22,966 nucleotides of DNA from Thermoplasmata archaeon (GCA_029858465.1 JAOUEZ010000004.1:1-22966); one strand, 5' to 3'; positions 9,801 through 17,126 are shown, numbered from the stretch's first letter. The notes: generated from the sequence alone by a model not told the origin. A program made the numbers and translations.

Positions 9801-12226
9801 AAGAGGCAACCGAGCTACTGCATGTCCTTGAACGGAGATTCCTCGCCGAGAGGATATCCTTCTCCAGAAATTCCTTCAAATGGATATCCTGCAAGCCGGA
9901 CTACGGCGACAGGGAGGAATCTAGAGCAAAGATGATCGAGAGGCACCTTCGGATGTTTGCGCCTCTTACACTGGACGAAATTGCCTATCACTTCAGACTC
10001 GCCGAGCAGGATGCGAAGACTGCACTGAGCAAGCTCGAATATGAGGGGAAGGCGGTATCCGGACGTTTCGTGATAGGCGACGATATACAGTACATGCTCA
10101 CAAACGATTACGTCTCTCTGAGCAATGAGGGACAAGAGGTCTTCGACGAGGAGCTCATCAGGAAGTTTCAGCTCTGGAAGCAGTTCAGGGACATCGCATC
10201 GATTGACGATTATTTCGAAATGTTTGGCGAGGCAGGGATGCTCTATGATATTTACCAGCGATGCCCAAAGATGGATCCGGATGAATGGATTTCGAAGAGA
10301 TCGAAAGGCAAAGTGCTGAGCGGGCGGTTCCTGAGGGGACGCGTGAGATATGTCCGAGCAGAAGACTCGCCTTATTTCGTGTCACTTTATCGTAAGCAGG
10401 AACCATCATCTTTCGACAACTCTGTGATGAGAAAAATCGACGAGCTTGGGAGCGGATCGATATTCGATCTCGAAAGGGCAATGAGCGAGTCAAGGGAGAC
10501 CATCAAGGGCGCCCTTGAGGTGCTCGATCAGAACATGTACATAGTGCGCCAGTACACAGAAGGCGAGGATTGGAGCGGGCTCAATATCTATCAGACTTTC
10601 AGCGTGGAAGAGCCGAAGGGCAACCCAGCCGAATGGCTGGTCAAGAAATTCCTTGCGAGCCACGGCCCAGTCTCCCTACCGGCAATACGCGGCTATACAG
10701 GTCTCGAGATAGATGAAATTGTGAACATTCTTAAAAGTCTCGATGTGTCGAGAATAATCACGGGGCTTTCCAGGCTCGAGCTCTACATTCTGCCGGAAGA
10801 CATCGAGGAGCTCAGGGAATTCCAGCCGATGGAAGATCCGATGCGGATTCTGACATTGTATGATCCGCTTCTCGAAACCAGGTGGGCGGAGCTCGCCAGT
10901 AGGTTCGGGGAGGGATGGTATTTCCCGGTGGTCAAGGACGGAATAATCGTCGGAATGACCGAGATCTGGCCTCTGAGCAGCTGCATCGAGATCAGGGAGA
11001 TCGCGCTCGATAAACCATCGGAGGAAATGCTTCATGAGTTCCTATCAGCGCTGAAGACTTTCTCTTCCTTCTTCGAATTCTACGGAATAGACGTCGTCAG
11101 GATAAGATCGGTGTTCGGCCAAGATGTGACGGAGTTGGATGAGAGATTTGCCGCCGTATTGAGGAGCGCCGGATATCGCCTTCTAAACGGCATGATGGTC
11201 AAGGGAAAAGTTGTCGACAAATCGTTCCAGGATTCACAAATAATCAAATATGTCTTTTCCAAACAGCGCATCAATCGCAGCAAACAATTTACCAGCATAG
11301 GAGCTGCTCTGCGGGCAATGGGGGGCCTCAGGAGCGAGGCGGAGGGATTGATAAGATCGAACACCGGCCTGGTCGGCAAACCGATATCCAGATCCGAGGG
11401 GATATTCAGGGGGATCGGGGTTCCGCCATTCCTGATGTACATGAGCATGGCGACCGCTCAGCTGTATCGCAATGTCAAAGACGCCGAGGTCGCCGAGGAG
11501 ATGGCCTCGCTTTATCAGGTGATCGCATCAAATCCCCCCTTCACCAAAGAACAGATATTCGAGCAATCGCCGCTCGGGCCATCAGAAGCTGCCGATGCGC
11601 TTCGGAAGCTGTATCAGAAGACTTTGATAGTAATGGATTCTAGCGGGAAATATCGCGCCGTCGATGCAGCAGAAATATCCGTGTTTGAAGCCAGGAAGAA
11701 CATCATAAAGAAATCATTCGAGATGTTCGGCCTATTCTCTGCCGAGGGCCTTTCTCAGTACCTTCATCACATATTCGGAATGCGCGATCTCAGGCGAGCC
11801 CTCAGAGAGCTTGAGGCCGAAGGTTTCCTATCGAAGGGTTATCTCAGGGAGGATAATGAGACTCTCTATTGGGTCATAAGATCCGATTTCGGAAAGATCG
11901 AGAAAGCAAAATTCCTCGAGGCATTCGTTCTCTCTCCCCAAGATAGGTTGGTCACCTTTCTACGCGACGCCTGGGGGATAAGATTCGGAGAGGTGGGACA
12001 GTTCATTATATTCGAAGGCATCGAGGTTATCGGGAAGTTCAGGGCGAAAATCGATAGGCACGATATTGAGATATGGGATTTCGAAGGCAATGTGAGAGCG
12101 AACGAAATACTCCGCGCTTTCAATGCTAAATTGGGCAAAGGGATTCTAAAGGAAGACAATAAGCGTCTCAGCGAGTGGGAGATCACGGACTTCTTCGAAA
12201 GGACTAATCTGTTCGTCAAAGATTGA
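6836..12226 (+). CDS. lhr: Lhr-type superfamily 2 DNA helicase, extra-long form
   Basis: This is a large helicase-related (Lhr) protein of 1796 residues, an ATP-dependent 3'-5' DNA helicase family linked to DNA repair. Helicase motifs are intact: SSPTGSGKT (53-61), DEIH (179-182), LSAT (213-216), VFTNTRSGTE (288-297), STSLELGIDIG (341-351) and QRIGRSGH (370-377). The Lhr winged-helix and core domains extend to about residue 860. Archaeal Lhr proteins usually end near 850-950 residues; this one adds some 900. The extension holds repeated winged-helix-like segments near 1035 (LRMFAPLTLDEIAYHF), 1270 (LASHGPVSLPAIRGYTGL) and 1627 (FGLFSAEGLSQYL), resembling bacterial Lhr C-terminal domains, which are related to the AlkZ/YcaQ glycosylase family. 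Glycosylase activity is not shown by anything I can read. The N-terminus starts about 20 residues before the conserved helicase entry, as expected. No clear Shine-Dalgarno is present. The gene ends 18 bp from a convergent gene. Confidence 0.93.
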   Translation: MIRWAVDKRTKGEILAALDPLVAEWFDSRFAELTEPQSMAIPLIEAKKNVLVSSPTGSGKTLTAFLSIIDRLYKLQKSGELEDRIYAVYVSPLKALANDINKNLLAPIEELSELAVSKGEEELRIRVAVRTGDTSSGERQRQATKPPHIFITTPESLALVLSTPKFRKKFGKVEYVIVDEIHEICDSKRGVALSLNLERLQAECPSEIARIGLSATQAPIEEIGKFLVGHSGTDWRDLIIAEVKGQKDLDLNVLCPADDMTALPFEIVNSKMYDLLIDLISKHRTTLVFTNTRSGTEHVVFKLKERGLADIEAHHGSMSKESRFSVEDMLKEGKLKSVVSSTSLELGIDIGYIDLVCQIGSPKSVAKALQRIGRSGHEVGKTSQGRLIVFDNDDLVECAVLCRAAHKKHIDRVTIPSGCKDVLSQTIVGMSLEKKWRIEDAFAVVRRSYCYRELTREQFMDVLRFLSAKEGFEGVYSKIWLDEAEGVFGMKKSSRLIYYLNQGTIPEESSYKVFSEKGAPVGNLSEKFIERLSRGDIFVLGGKSYEFIKTQGMKVFVRHALGRKPTVPSWTGEMLPRSFDLSVEIGKFRDEISERLQALNDQENLDWLQRDFDVDIGSARTILNYFKEQQAVAGVPTNSRLLIEGYQDEESKSNIVFHFPFGRRVNDALSRAYAFKISNKYGFNTTVSVTDDCFMITTPTSIPLEEIQPLVKSDEIEILLRDSLKDTELLAQRFRHCASRALMILKNYRGKDLSLSRQQMRAKKLLETLEDAKNFPVVAEAYSEILNEVFDLDNAKEVLRSVESGDRTIAVSNYGDAPSPFSHNVLLAGISDVVLMEDRSSLLRQLHRKVLAKVLGQEALAEYKFEEEKVSLYFAKKINQVSSEDDLVELLRRTGPLQLFREKGLSATSLTGLPVETIRAMSEKLLKKGCIRSVWLSDSHWVISEDRDEISIALETEGEMPEIAKRLINFLQSPRSLPEITDNLSLSNEEATELLHVLERRFLAERISFSRNSFKWISCKPDYGDREESRAKMIERHLRMFAPLTLDEIAYHFRLAEQDAKTALSKLEYEGKAVSGRFVIGDDIQYMLTNDYVSLSNEGQEVFDEELIRKFQLWKQFRDIASIDDYFEMFGEAGMLYDIYQRCPKMDPDEWISKRSKGKVLSGRFLRGRVRYVRAEDSPYFVSLYRKQEPSSFDNSVMRKIDELGSGSIFDLERAMSESRETIKGALEVLDQNMYIVRQYTEGEDWSGLNIYQTFSVEEPKGNPAEWLVKKFLASHGPVSLPAIRGYTGLEIDEIVNILKSLDVSRIITGLSRLELYILPEDIEELREFQPMEDPMRILTLYDPLLETRWAELASRFGEGWYFPVVKDGIIVGMTEIWPLSSCIEIREIALDKPSEEMLHEFLSALKTFSSFFEFYGIDVVRIRSVFGQDVTELDERFAAVLRSAGYRLLNGMMVKGKVVDKSFQDSQIIKYVFSKQRINRSKQFTSIGAALRAMGGLRSEAEGLIRSNTGLVGKPISRSEGIFRGIGVPPFLMYMSMATAQLYRNVKDAEVAEEMASLYQVIASNPPFTKEQIFEQSPLGPSEAADALRKLYQKTLIVMDSSGKYRAVDAAEISVFEARKNIIKKSFEMFGLFSAEGLSQYLHHIFGMRDLRRALRELEAEGFLSKGYLREDNETLYWVIRSDFGKIEKAKFLEAFVLSPQDRLVTFLRDAWGIRFGEVGQFIIFEGIEVIGKFRAKIDRHDIEIWDFEGNVRANEILRAFNAKLGKGILKEDNKRLSEWEITDFFERTNLFVKD

Positions 12227-12244
12227 ACAGCGGCAGGATCCGAA

Positions 12245-12727
12245 TCAGCGCTTGTACCCTATCTTGATAAGGAAATCCTTCCTCCAATTCTTATCCGATT
12301 CCTTCTCCACAGCGATCGGCTTCTCTCCATCCAGAACGCCTAATATCCCTCGCTGTTCTCCTTCTGATGCGACCACTACCTGCGCTTTATTCGCCGTTGC
12401 GCAGAATATGCTGCAGACTTCTGGCACAGATTTTATTGCATTTAGAACATTTATTGGATAGCAGTTGGCAAGCATCACAACGAACGAATGCCCAGCGCCT
12501 ATCTCGAGAGCATTCCTTTCTGCGATCTTGATCATCTCCTCGTCAGTTCCATCAGTCCTCAACAGTCGCGCTCCGCTGGCCTCGCAGAACGCGATTCCGA
12601 ATTTGGCGCCAGGGACCGAGCCGACAATCGCCTCATAGACATCCTCGACAGTCTTGATGAAATGCGATTGACCGATAATCAGATTGCAATTCTCCGGGAT
12701 CTCTAAAGATATCAGCCCAATATCCAT
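12245..12727 (-). CDS. Adenosine-specific kinase (DUF355/COG1839)
   Basis: This 160-residue protein of the DUF355 family is usually annotated adenosine-specific kinase because a crystallised homologue binds adenosine/AMP; the physiological reaction is not well established. The family signature is plain: LIIGQSHFIKTVEDVYEA, PGAKFGIAFCEASG, EIGAGHSFVVML, YPINVLNAIKSVPEVCSIFC, RGILGVLDG and the terminal RKDFLIKIGYKR. It is full length. GGTGA in the bases just upstream (12738-12734) is a good Shine-Dalgarno six bases before the ATG. It lies 83 bp downstream of a small zinc-ribbon gene on the same strand, but a T-run on the minus strand at about 12769-12762 in that gap may end the upstream transcript, so joint transcription is uncertain. 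Its 3' end converges with lhr. Confidence 0.93.
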   Translation of the reverse strand: MDIGLISLEIPENCNLIIGQSHFIKTVEDVYEAIVGSVPGAKFGIAFCEASGARLLRTDGTDEEMIKIAERNALEIGAGHSFVVMLANCYPINVLNAIKSVPEVCSIFCATANKAQVVVASEGEQRGILGVLDGEKPIAVEKESDKNWRKDFLIKIGYKR

Positions 12728-12810
12728 CAGGATTCACCGGCAACATCAGGAACTTGCTCGGAAAAAAAACTGTCGATTGCATGATTTCTATCGAGGCAAG
12801 ATTTGACGAC

Positions 12811-13008
12811 TCAGTGCCGGCTTCGAGGACAGCTTTCCCAATGCAACATTGATGGCTCATCGTCCTTGCTGGGCTCAGACTTCCTGAAAACATTCCCGCA
12901 GAACATGCATTTGTCCCAAGAAGCCGGGATATCCCTGTAGCATGTTGAGCAGTTCCTCAGGAAGAATTTCCCATCATTATCGTTCATGTCGTTTTGTCGA
13001 TCATGCAT
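12811..13008 (-). CDS. Small zinc-ribbon protein
   Basis: This is a 65-residue reading frame whose middle, NCSTCYRDIPASWDKCMFCG, is a two-knuckle zinc ribbon (CxxC-x(n)-CxxC) of the short double-CxxC type common in archaea. The rest is hydrophilic. Function is unknown; such modules bind nucleic acid or act as protein adaptors. The start is uncertain: ATG 13008 has no clear Shine-Dalgarno, and an internal ATG at 12987 (MNDNDGKFF) would still include the zinc ribbon. Support for a real gene comes from the ordered metal motif, its position in a gap otherwise empty of better frames, and a divergent promoter region upstream. A neighbouring minus-strand frame at 12633-12893 overlaps it and looks like a shadow. 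Confidence 0.55.
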   Translation of the reverse strand: MHDRQNDMNDNDGKFFLRNCSTCYRDIPASWDKCMFCGNVFRKSEPSKDDEPSMLHWESCPRSRH

Positions 13009-13027
13009 TGCTCTAGCCGATTCGTAG

Positions 13028-13069
13028 AATAGCGCCTCCTTCTTTAAAGTTGACTAAGATGGCGCTATT
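13028..13069. repeat. Perfect 9-bp inverted repeat in a divergent promoter region
   Basis: AATAGCGCC (13028-13036) is repeated in inverse as GGCGCTATT (13061-13069), with centres 33 bp apart, close to three helical turns. It lies between the small zinc-ribbon gene (minus) and the long zinc-ribbon/helical gene (plus), just upstream of the AT-rich promoter-like stretch. It could be a paired operator for a dimeric regulator. No known motif is recognised. Confidence 0.5.
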
Positions 13070-13132
13070 TTCAGAATTTCGAAAGATTCTCTCTGGCTTT
13101 GATACAATGAAATCATTATCAATTTCGATTTG

Positions 13133-13190
13133 CGAAATAGTTAATTATTTATTGGCGTATAAAGTAAACTCCAGTATCTTATCTCGGAGG
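13133..13190 (+). promoter_or_regulatory. Candidate promoter and SD of the triple zinc-ribbon gene
   Basis: CGAAA (13133-13137) followed by GTTAATTATTTAT (13140-13152) resembles BRE plus TATA, predicting initiation near 13170-13175. GGAGG at 13186-13190 is the Shine-Dalgarno, nine bases before TTG 13200. The arrangement argues that the frame upstream of 13200 is leader, not coding. Pattern-based. Confidence 0.5.
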
Positions 13191-13199
13191 CAGGTTCAA

Positions 13200-14819
13200 T
13201 TGCCAATTAGCACCTCTGGAAGACTTTGTCCTATCTGCGATTCACCTTTGGAACCAGGGGCGAAAAAATGCTCCTTCTGCGGTACAGATTTGACTATTTT
13301 CAATGGTGAAGCAAAGGGGGCCCTGAGAGCAGAAGATGCCAAGGTCAAAGAGACATATTCGCAGGTCTCTGAGAAAGAGCAAATCCCCGCGCCAGTCATC
13401 GAGTCGATTGAGAAGCGACCTTCGGAGGCGGAAGGCGCCGGAAGGGTCTTCGAATGTCCAGCATGCAATAGAAAGGTTACCGAGAGTGATAAGGTATGTC
13501 CGCACTGCGGAGCAATATTCGAGGAGGAGGCACAGTTCGAATGCCCTGCCTGCGGAACGACCGTGATGGCAGATGCGAGCAAATGTCCCGGATGCGGAGC
13601 AATCTTCCTTGAGGAAGGGCAGCAAGTCTCTGAGGAAGCCGCGAAAGAAGTGTCTCCAGGCGAACTCTCGCCGGACGTTCAGCCAGAGATTGTAGCAGTT
13701 GGAGAATCCGAGGCTGAAAAAGCCGCGGCTGAGGCGCGCAAAGACGAAGAGCTTCAAAAAATAATCTCGGCCGCTAAGAAGATCAAAGATACCCGTGACG
13801 CGGACAAAGGGAAAAAGGGCGTGCTTGAGAAGAAGAAGACTAGGAAAGGCTTCGGCCTGTTCAAAGGCATATTGCAAAGAGAGGGACCGGCTGAGAAGAA
13901 ACAAGCAACTCCTGCTCCAGTGGCACAGGAACAAGAGGCCAGAGCCGAAATTTCTGAGATGCATCCTGAAGCAGAGAAGGAGCAGCCAGCGGAATTAGGA
14001 CCTCATCCTCCGCCCAGGGTCAAGAAGACCTTCCCGACCGATTCGAGGGAGCAGGGCAGGGATCTCGCCAGACTCGTCGCCGAAGTGCGATCATTGCTGA
14101 ACACTGCAACGGAGAGAGGGATATTCATGGACGAGACCAAAGCACTGCTTGACCAAGCCATAACTGCCGGCAGGGAGAGGCAGTTCATTCAAGCTCTAGA
14201 GCTTATTTCCGAAGGCCAGGAAAGGCTTCAGGCGCAATTGCATGAATATGTCAGCGCCAACATTGTCTCTCTACAGGATGAGGTCGTTGTCGCGAAGAAA
14301 CTCGGAGGCGATTCCGCAAAAGCCAATGTGTACATAAGAGAAGCATCAAGAGGCGGTGGCTCAGGCGATTACCAGGCCGCGCTTGTCTTTATCGACAAGG
14401 CGCGAAACGAATTATCCCCTGTGACCGGGCGGTACAATGAGACGAAAAATGCGCTGAGGAAGTTCGAAAGACTGGTCAAGGATGTCAGAGTCATAGGGAT
14501 TGACAATGAACCGCTCAAGGCGCTGTATGAAGATGCAAAATCTGCATTCGACTCCCTCGATTTCTCAAAGGCACACAATATCATCAAGAAGAACACGGAT
14601 GAGATTATCTCTCAGATTCCGAATCGAATGTCCAAGGAGATCGACAAAGCCAAACAGCTGCTGATCGAGGCAAAGATGAAGACTGACGGCGGCGTATCGA
14701 CTCAAATCTCAATTTTGAAATCTGCAATCAGGAACATGCAGGAAGAGAAATATGTCGAGGCTCTCGCAGAATTGAAGAAATTCAAGAAAGAGATGCGAAG
14801 GCTGCTTACCCCAACTTGA
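13200..14819 (+). CDS. Triple zinc-ribbon protein with helical-repeat C-terminus
   Basis: This 539-residue protein of unknown function starts at TTG 13200, set by GGAGG nine bases upstream. The open frame continues upstream to 13050, but that part is AT-rich and promoter-like. Three double-CxxC zinc ribbons occupy the N-terminal third: CPICDSPLEPGAKKCSFCG, CPACNRKVTESDKVCPHCG and CPACGTTVMADASKCPGCG. A charged, probably disordered Glu/Lys/Ala/Pro-rich linker follows. The C-terminal half is a run of amphipathic helices with a TPR-like rhythm (for example FIQALELISEGQERLQ, DYQAALVFIDKARNEL, KYVEALAELKKFKKEM). No membrane segment or enzyme motif is visible. It converges on the DnaA-like gene and their coding ends overlap by 14 bp. 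An adaptor or scaffold role is plausible, but nothing in the sequence proves it. Confidence 0.82.
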   Translation: MPISTSGRLCPICDSPLEPGAKKCSFCGTDLTIFNGEAKGALRAEDAKVKETYSQVSEKEQIPAPVIESIEKRPSEAEGAGRVFECPACNRKVTESDKVCPHCGAIFEEEAQFECPACGTTVMADASKCPGCGAIFLEEGQQVSEEAAKEVSPGELSPDVQPEIVAVGESEAEKAAAEARKDEELQKIISAAKKIKDTRDADKGKKGVLEKKKTRKGFGLFKGILQREGPAEKKQATPAPVAQEQEARAEISEMHPEAEKEQPAELGPHPPPRVKKTFPTDSREQGRDLARLVAEVRSLLNTATERGIFMDETKALLDQAITAGRERQFIQALELISEGQERLQAQLHEYVSANIVSLQDEVVVAKKLGGDSAKANVYIREASRGGGSGDYQAALVFIDKARNELSPVTGRYNETKNALRKFERLVKDVRVIGIDNEPLKALYEDAKSAFDSLDFSKAHNIIKKNTDEIISQIPNRMSKEIDKAKQLLIEAKMKTDGGVSTQISILKSAIRNMQEEKYVEALAELKKFKKEMRRLLTPT

Positions 14820-17022
14820 TTGTCTCGAACTCTCTTTCGAGAATTGAAAGTTCCTGTGCTTTGAGAGTTCCAGGCCCTACCGATATCAACATTATCGAGT
14901 TGCTCTCGGAGAAATCATCGATCAATCTTCTCAGGAAGCGCAGCACACCCTCGAAGCTCGTATTGCTTATCAGATATTGGAGTCCATCAATGAGGAGTAT
15001 TCCCGGCTCTCCCTTGCCGGTGAATTCCTCGATTGTATGAACAATCATCTCGAGGCTGGGCGAGATGGTCTTCTCGCTCTTGCTGTCCTTGTCGGTCAAC
15101 CAAAGGATCTCGGCGCGCTTTGTTCCATACTCCTTTCTAACTTGCGCCGGGTTCATCCTTGTTATCTCGAGACCCTTGAATCCTTCCGTTATCTTATTTG
15201 CGAATATTCTGTTGCTGTTGACCGGTCTGTCCTCCTCGATAAGATAGCTATGTCCCGCCTTGATGTCAACAGCCGGTCCGACCCGCTTCTCCTCCTTCAG
15301 GCCGATTGTCGGGGTCAGGACTTCCTTTGCCAGTTGCAGATCGATGTTCACTTTCATCACGGTTGAGAAGGCGATCAATCGGTTCAATGCTGCCTCGAGC
15401 TCCCTGACGTTCGTCTGAACATTTTCAGCGATGAAGTCCAGAACGGACTCAGGCATCTCCTTTCCCTTCTCCTTCGCCTTTCTCTTGATTATTTCAATCC
15501 TAGTCTGTTTCTCTGGAGGCTGAATGTCAGCGATCATCCCGCCCTGAATCTTGGTCGCCAATTGATCCGACAGCCTGGGGATCTCCCTGGGAAGCCTGTC
15601 GCTGGCGACCACAACTTGGCCGCCGCTCTGTAAAGTCTCGTCGATTATATGCATCAACTCGTCCTGTGCTGCATCCTTGCCGGCGAGGAACTGGAAATCA
15701 TCGATCATGAGCACCTTGCTCTTCCTGATGATGTTTCTGAAACCGCGCAGATCATTGTTCTTGATAGCCTGATCCAATTCTTCGGCGAATTTCTCGGCGG
15801 GGATCAGGACGATTTTCTCTTTCGGATTCTTATCCAGGATCTGCCTGGCTATGGCATTCAGAAGATGGGTCTTTCCAAGCCCCGATTTTCCGTATAGGAA
15901 GAGCGGGTTGTACGCCTTGTCTGGCGCATGCGCAACGGCCACTGCAGCCGCATATGCGAATTTGTTGTTCTTCCCCACGACGAATGACTGGAATCCCATC
16001 CCCTCAGTCAGCACTGTGAGCGGCGATGCTTTTTCTTCCGATTCCTTGCAGCTTTGGCAGACACCCTTCCCATCTAGTATTCCGCCACATTTTTCGCATG
16101 TGGACACCTCCTTTTTTGGGATTTGGCCTCGCTGGTATTGCAGGATAAGATCATACAGGTCTCCTGACTGCTCATCCCGTTTCTTTTTCTTGATGTCCTC
16201 TTCGATCTTTTTCTCTGCTATCTTCGTCTGCTCTATCCTGATTTTGATTTTATCCCTTAGATTCAACAGCTCTCGCTTGATCGAATCTAATTGCTCAGGA
16301 TCATTCAATCTAGCCCTCAGTGATTCAATCTCCTCCTCGAAGCCAGACATGGGGAGGCCGTCTATTTGCTTCTCGATTATCTTCAGTTCATCGATCTTAT
16401 CCTGATACTTCGCGAGCTCCTTCTTTGCAGCGGTTCTGTTGATCTTGAAAGTCTCTTCGAGCTTGCTCACGACATACCCCTGCTGTCGTATCTTGTCAAT
16501 CTCAACCATTACGGGATCTCTTTTTTCCTTCTCATCTTTCTCAGCAGATGGCTTCACGACAGGTGCCTTTTCAACCTCCTCTTGGCGAGGCGGGAATTTT
16601 GACGGCTCAAGGTTCTCAGTTTCGATGAGTTTCGCGTCCGGAAACCGGCGGTCAAACTCCTCCTTTGGCACGCGGCTGTGGAGCTCTATTACCGAATGCT
16701 TGTCCTGAGAATCCTCCCAAATGAATCTCATTGATTTATCCCCCGCATAGATCCTCCTGATCTCCCGGGGATGCGCCTTGAAGAATTGGTAGATGGACAT
16801 CTTCGGGGTGCCCTGGTCTATGACGAGATAGCCAGTCGAGCTCAACCCCTCCTTCTTCAATATGACCTTTATGTATCCGCTGAAAGAGTATTGCGTGAGA
16901 TCGTTCAGGATGCCTTTGAGAACATCAGGGCCGCCCCTTGCGGTCCTGACTACTATCCCCTCGGGTATCCGGAGCTCTGTGGACAAAGTTGATGCCTCGC
17001 TTGACAATAAATGAATCTGCAT
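14806..17022 (-). CDS. DnaA-type AAA+ ATPase fused to zinc knuckle and DUF835 domains
   Basis: This is a 738-residue mosaic. Residues 30-115 resemble a DUF4388/PATAN-like sensory domain (ILNDLTQYSFSGYIKV, GYLVIDQGTPKM). Residues 172-290 are helical and coiled-coil. Residues 309-325 form a zinc knuckle (CEKCGG...CQSC). Residues 335-570 are clearly DnaA domain III: NPLFLYGKSGLGKTHLLNAI with Walker A 378-385, Walker B VLMIDDFQFL (437-446), sensor-1 region ASDRLPREIP (473-482), IADIQPP, and sensor-2 NVRELEAALNRL (Arg540). Residues 588-735 match the archaeal DUF835 domain (GLEITRMNP, ILWLTD, GILLIDGLQYLI). DnaA domain IV, the DnaA-box-binding helix-turn-helix, is absent. The usual SRF arginine finger reads TKI (Lys491). 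A role in replication, signalling or chromosome organisation cannot be decided from sequence. ATG 17022 lacks a Shine-Dalgarno; a downstream TTG start is possible. It diverges from a tRNA gene. Confidence 0.9.
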   Translation of the reverse strand: MQIHLLSSEASTLSTELRIPEGIVVRTARGGPDVLKGILNDLTQYSFSGYIKVILKKEGLSSTGYLVIDQGTPKMSIYQFFKAHPREIRRIYAGDKSMRFIWEDSQDKHSVIELHSRVPKEEFDRRFPDAKLIETENLEPSKFPPRQEEVEKAPVVKPSAEKDEKEKRDPVMVEIDKIRQQGYVVSKLEETFKINRTAAKKELAKYQDKIDELKIIEKQIDGLPMSGFEEEIESLRARLNDPEQLDSIKRELLNLRDKIKIRIEQTKIAEKKIEEDIKKKKRDEQSGDLYDLILQYQRGQIPKKEVSTCEKCGGILDGKGVCQSCKESEEKASPLTVLTEGMGFQSFVVGKNNKFAYAAAVAVAHAPDKAYNPLFLYGKSGLGKTHLLNAIARQILDKNPKEKIVLIPAEKFAEELDQAIKNNDLRGFRNIIRKSKVLMIDDFQFLAGKDAAQDELMHIIDETLQSGGQVVVASDRLPREIPRLSDQLATKIQGGMIADIQPPEKQTRIEIIKRKAKEKGKEMPESVLDFIAENVQTNVRELEAALNRLIAFSTVMKVNIDLQLAKEVLTPTIGLKEEKRVGPAVDIKAGHSYLIEEDRPVNSNRIFANKITEGFKGLEITRMNPAQVRKEYGTKRAEILWLTDKDSKSEKTISPSLEMIVHTIEEFTGKGEPGILLIDGLQYLISNTSFEGVLRFLRRLIDDFSESNSIMLISVGPGTLKAQELSILEREFETIKLG

Positions 17023-17084
17023 AAATCTTTTTTTAGGTAATATCTCTCATCTGGAAATAATCTTATGCCACATATTGAAATTTG

Positions 17085-17097
17085 AAAAAGTATAACT
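17085..17097 (+). promoter_or_regulatory. TATA box of tRNA-Thr
   Basis: GAAAAAGTATAAC lies 30 bp upstream of the tRNA 5' end and fits an archaeal TATA box with a purine-rich BRE. Initiation would fall about 10 bases before the mature tRNA, leaving a short 5' leader for RNase P. Confidence 0.55.
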
Positions 17098-17126
17098 ACT
17101 CATTGCAGGTTCAAAGACACGGGTAT

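Noticed and set aside
12633..12893. Minus-strand frame overlapping the DUF355 gene and the small zinc-ribbon gene
   Set aside because: It overlaps both better-supported genes in another frame and has no ordered motif or Shine-Dalgarno.
13050..13199. In-frame upstream extension of the triple zinc-ribbon gene (TTG at 13050, 50 extra residues)
   Set aside because: The stretch is AT-rich and contains TATA-like and inverted-repeat elements, and a GGAGG Shine-Dalgarno fits TTG 13200; the extra residues show no domain.
13242..13964. Long minus-strand open frame (240 codons) opposite the triple zinc-ribbon gene
   Set aside because: It mirrors the Glu/Lys/Ala-rich coding strand, gives low-complexity Phe/Leu-rich sequence, and has no start signals; a shadow frame.
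14806..17022. Bacterial contamination or misassembly as the source of the DnaA-like gene
   Set aside because: The same open frame carries an archaeal DUF835 domain, and it is flanked by a tRNA with an archaeal BHB intron and other archaeal genes on one continuous sequence.
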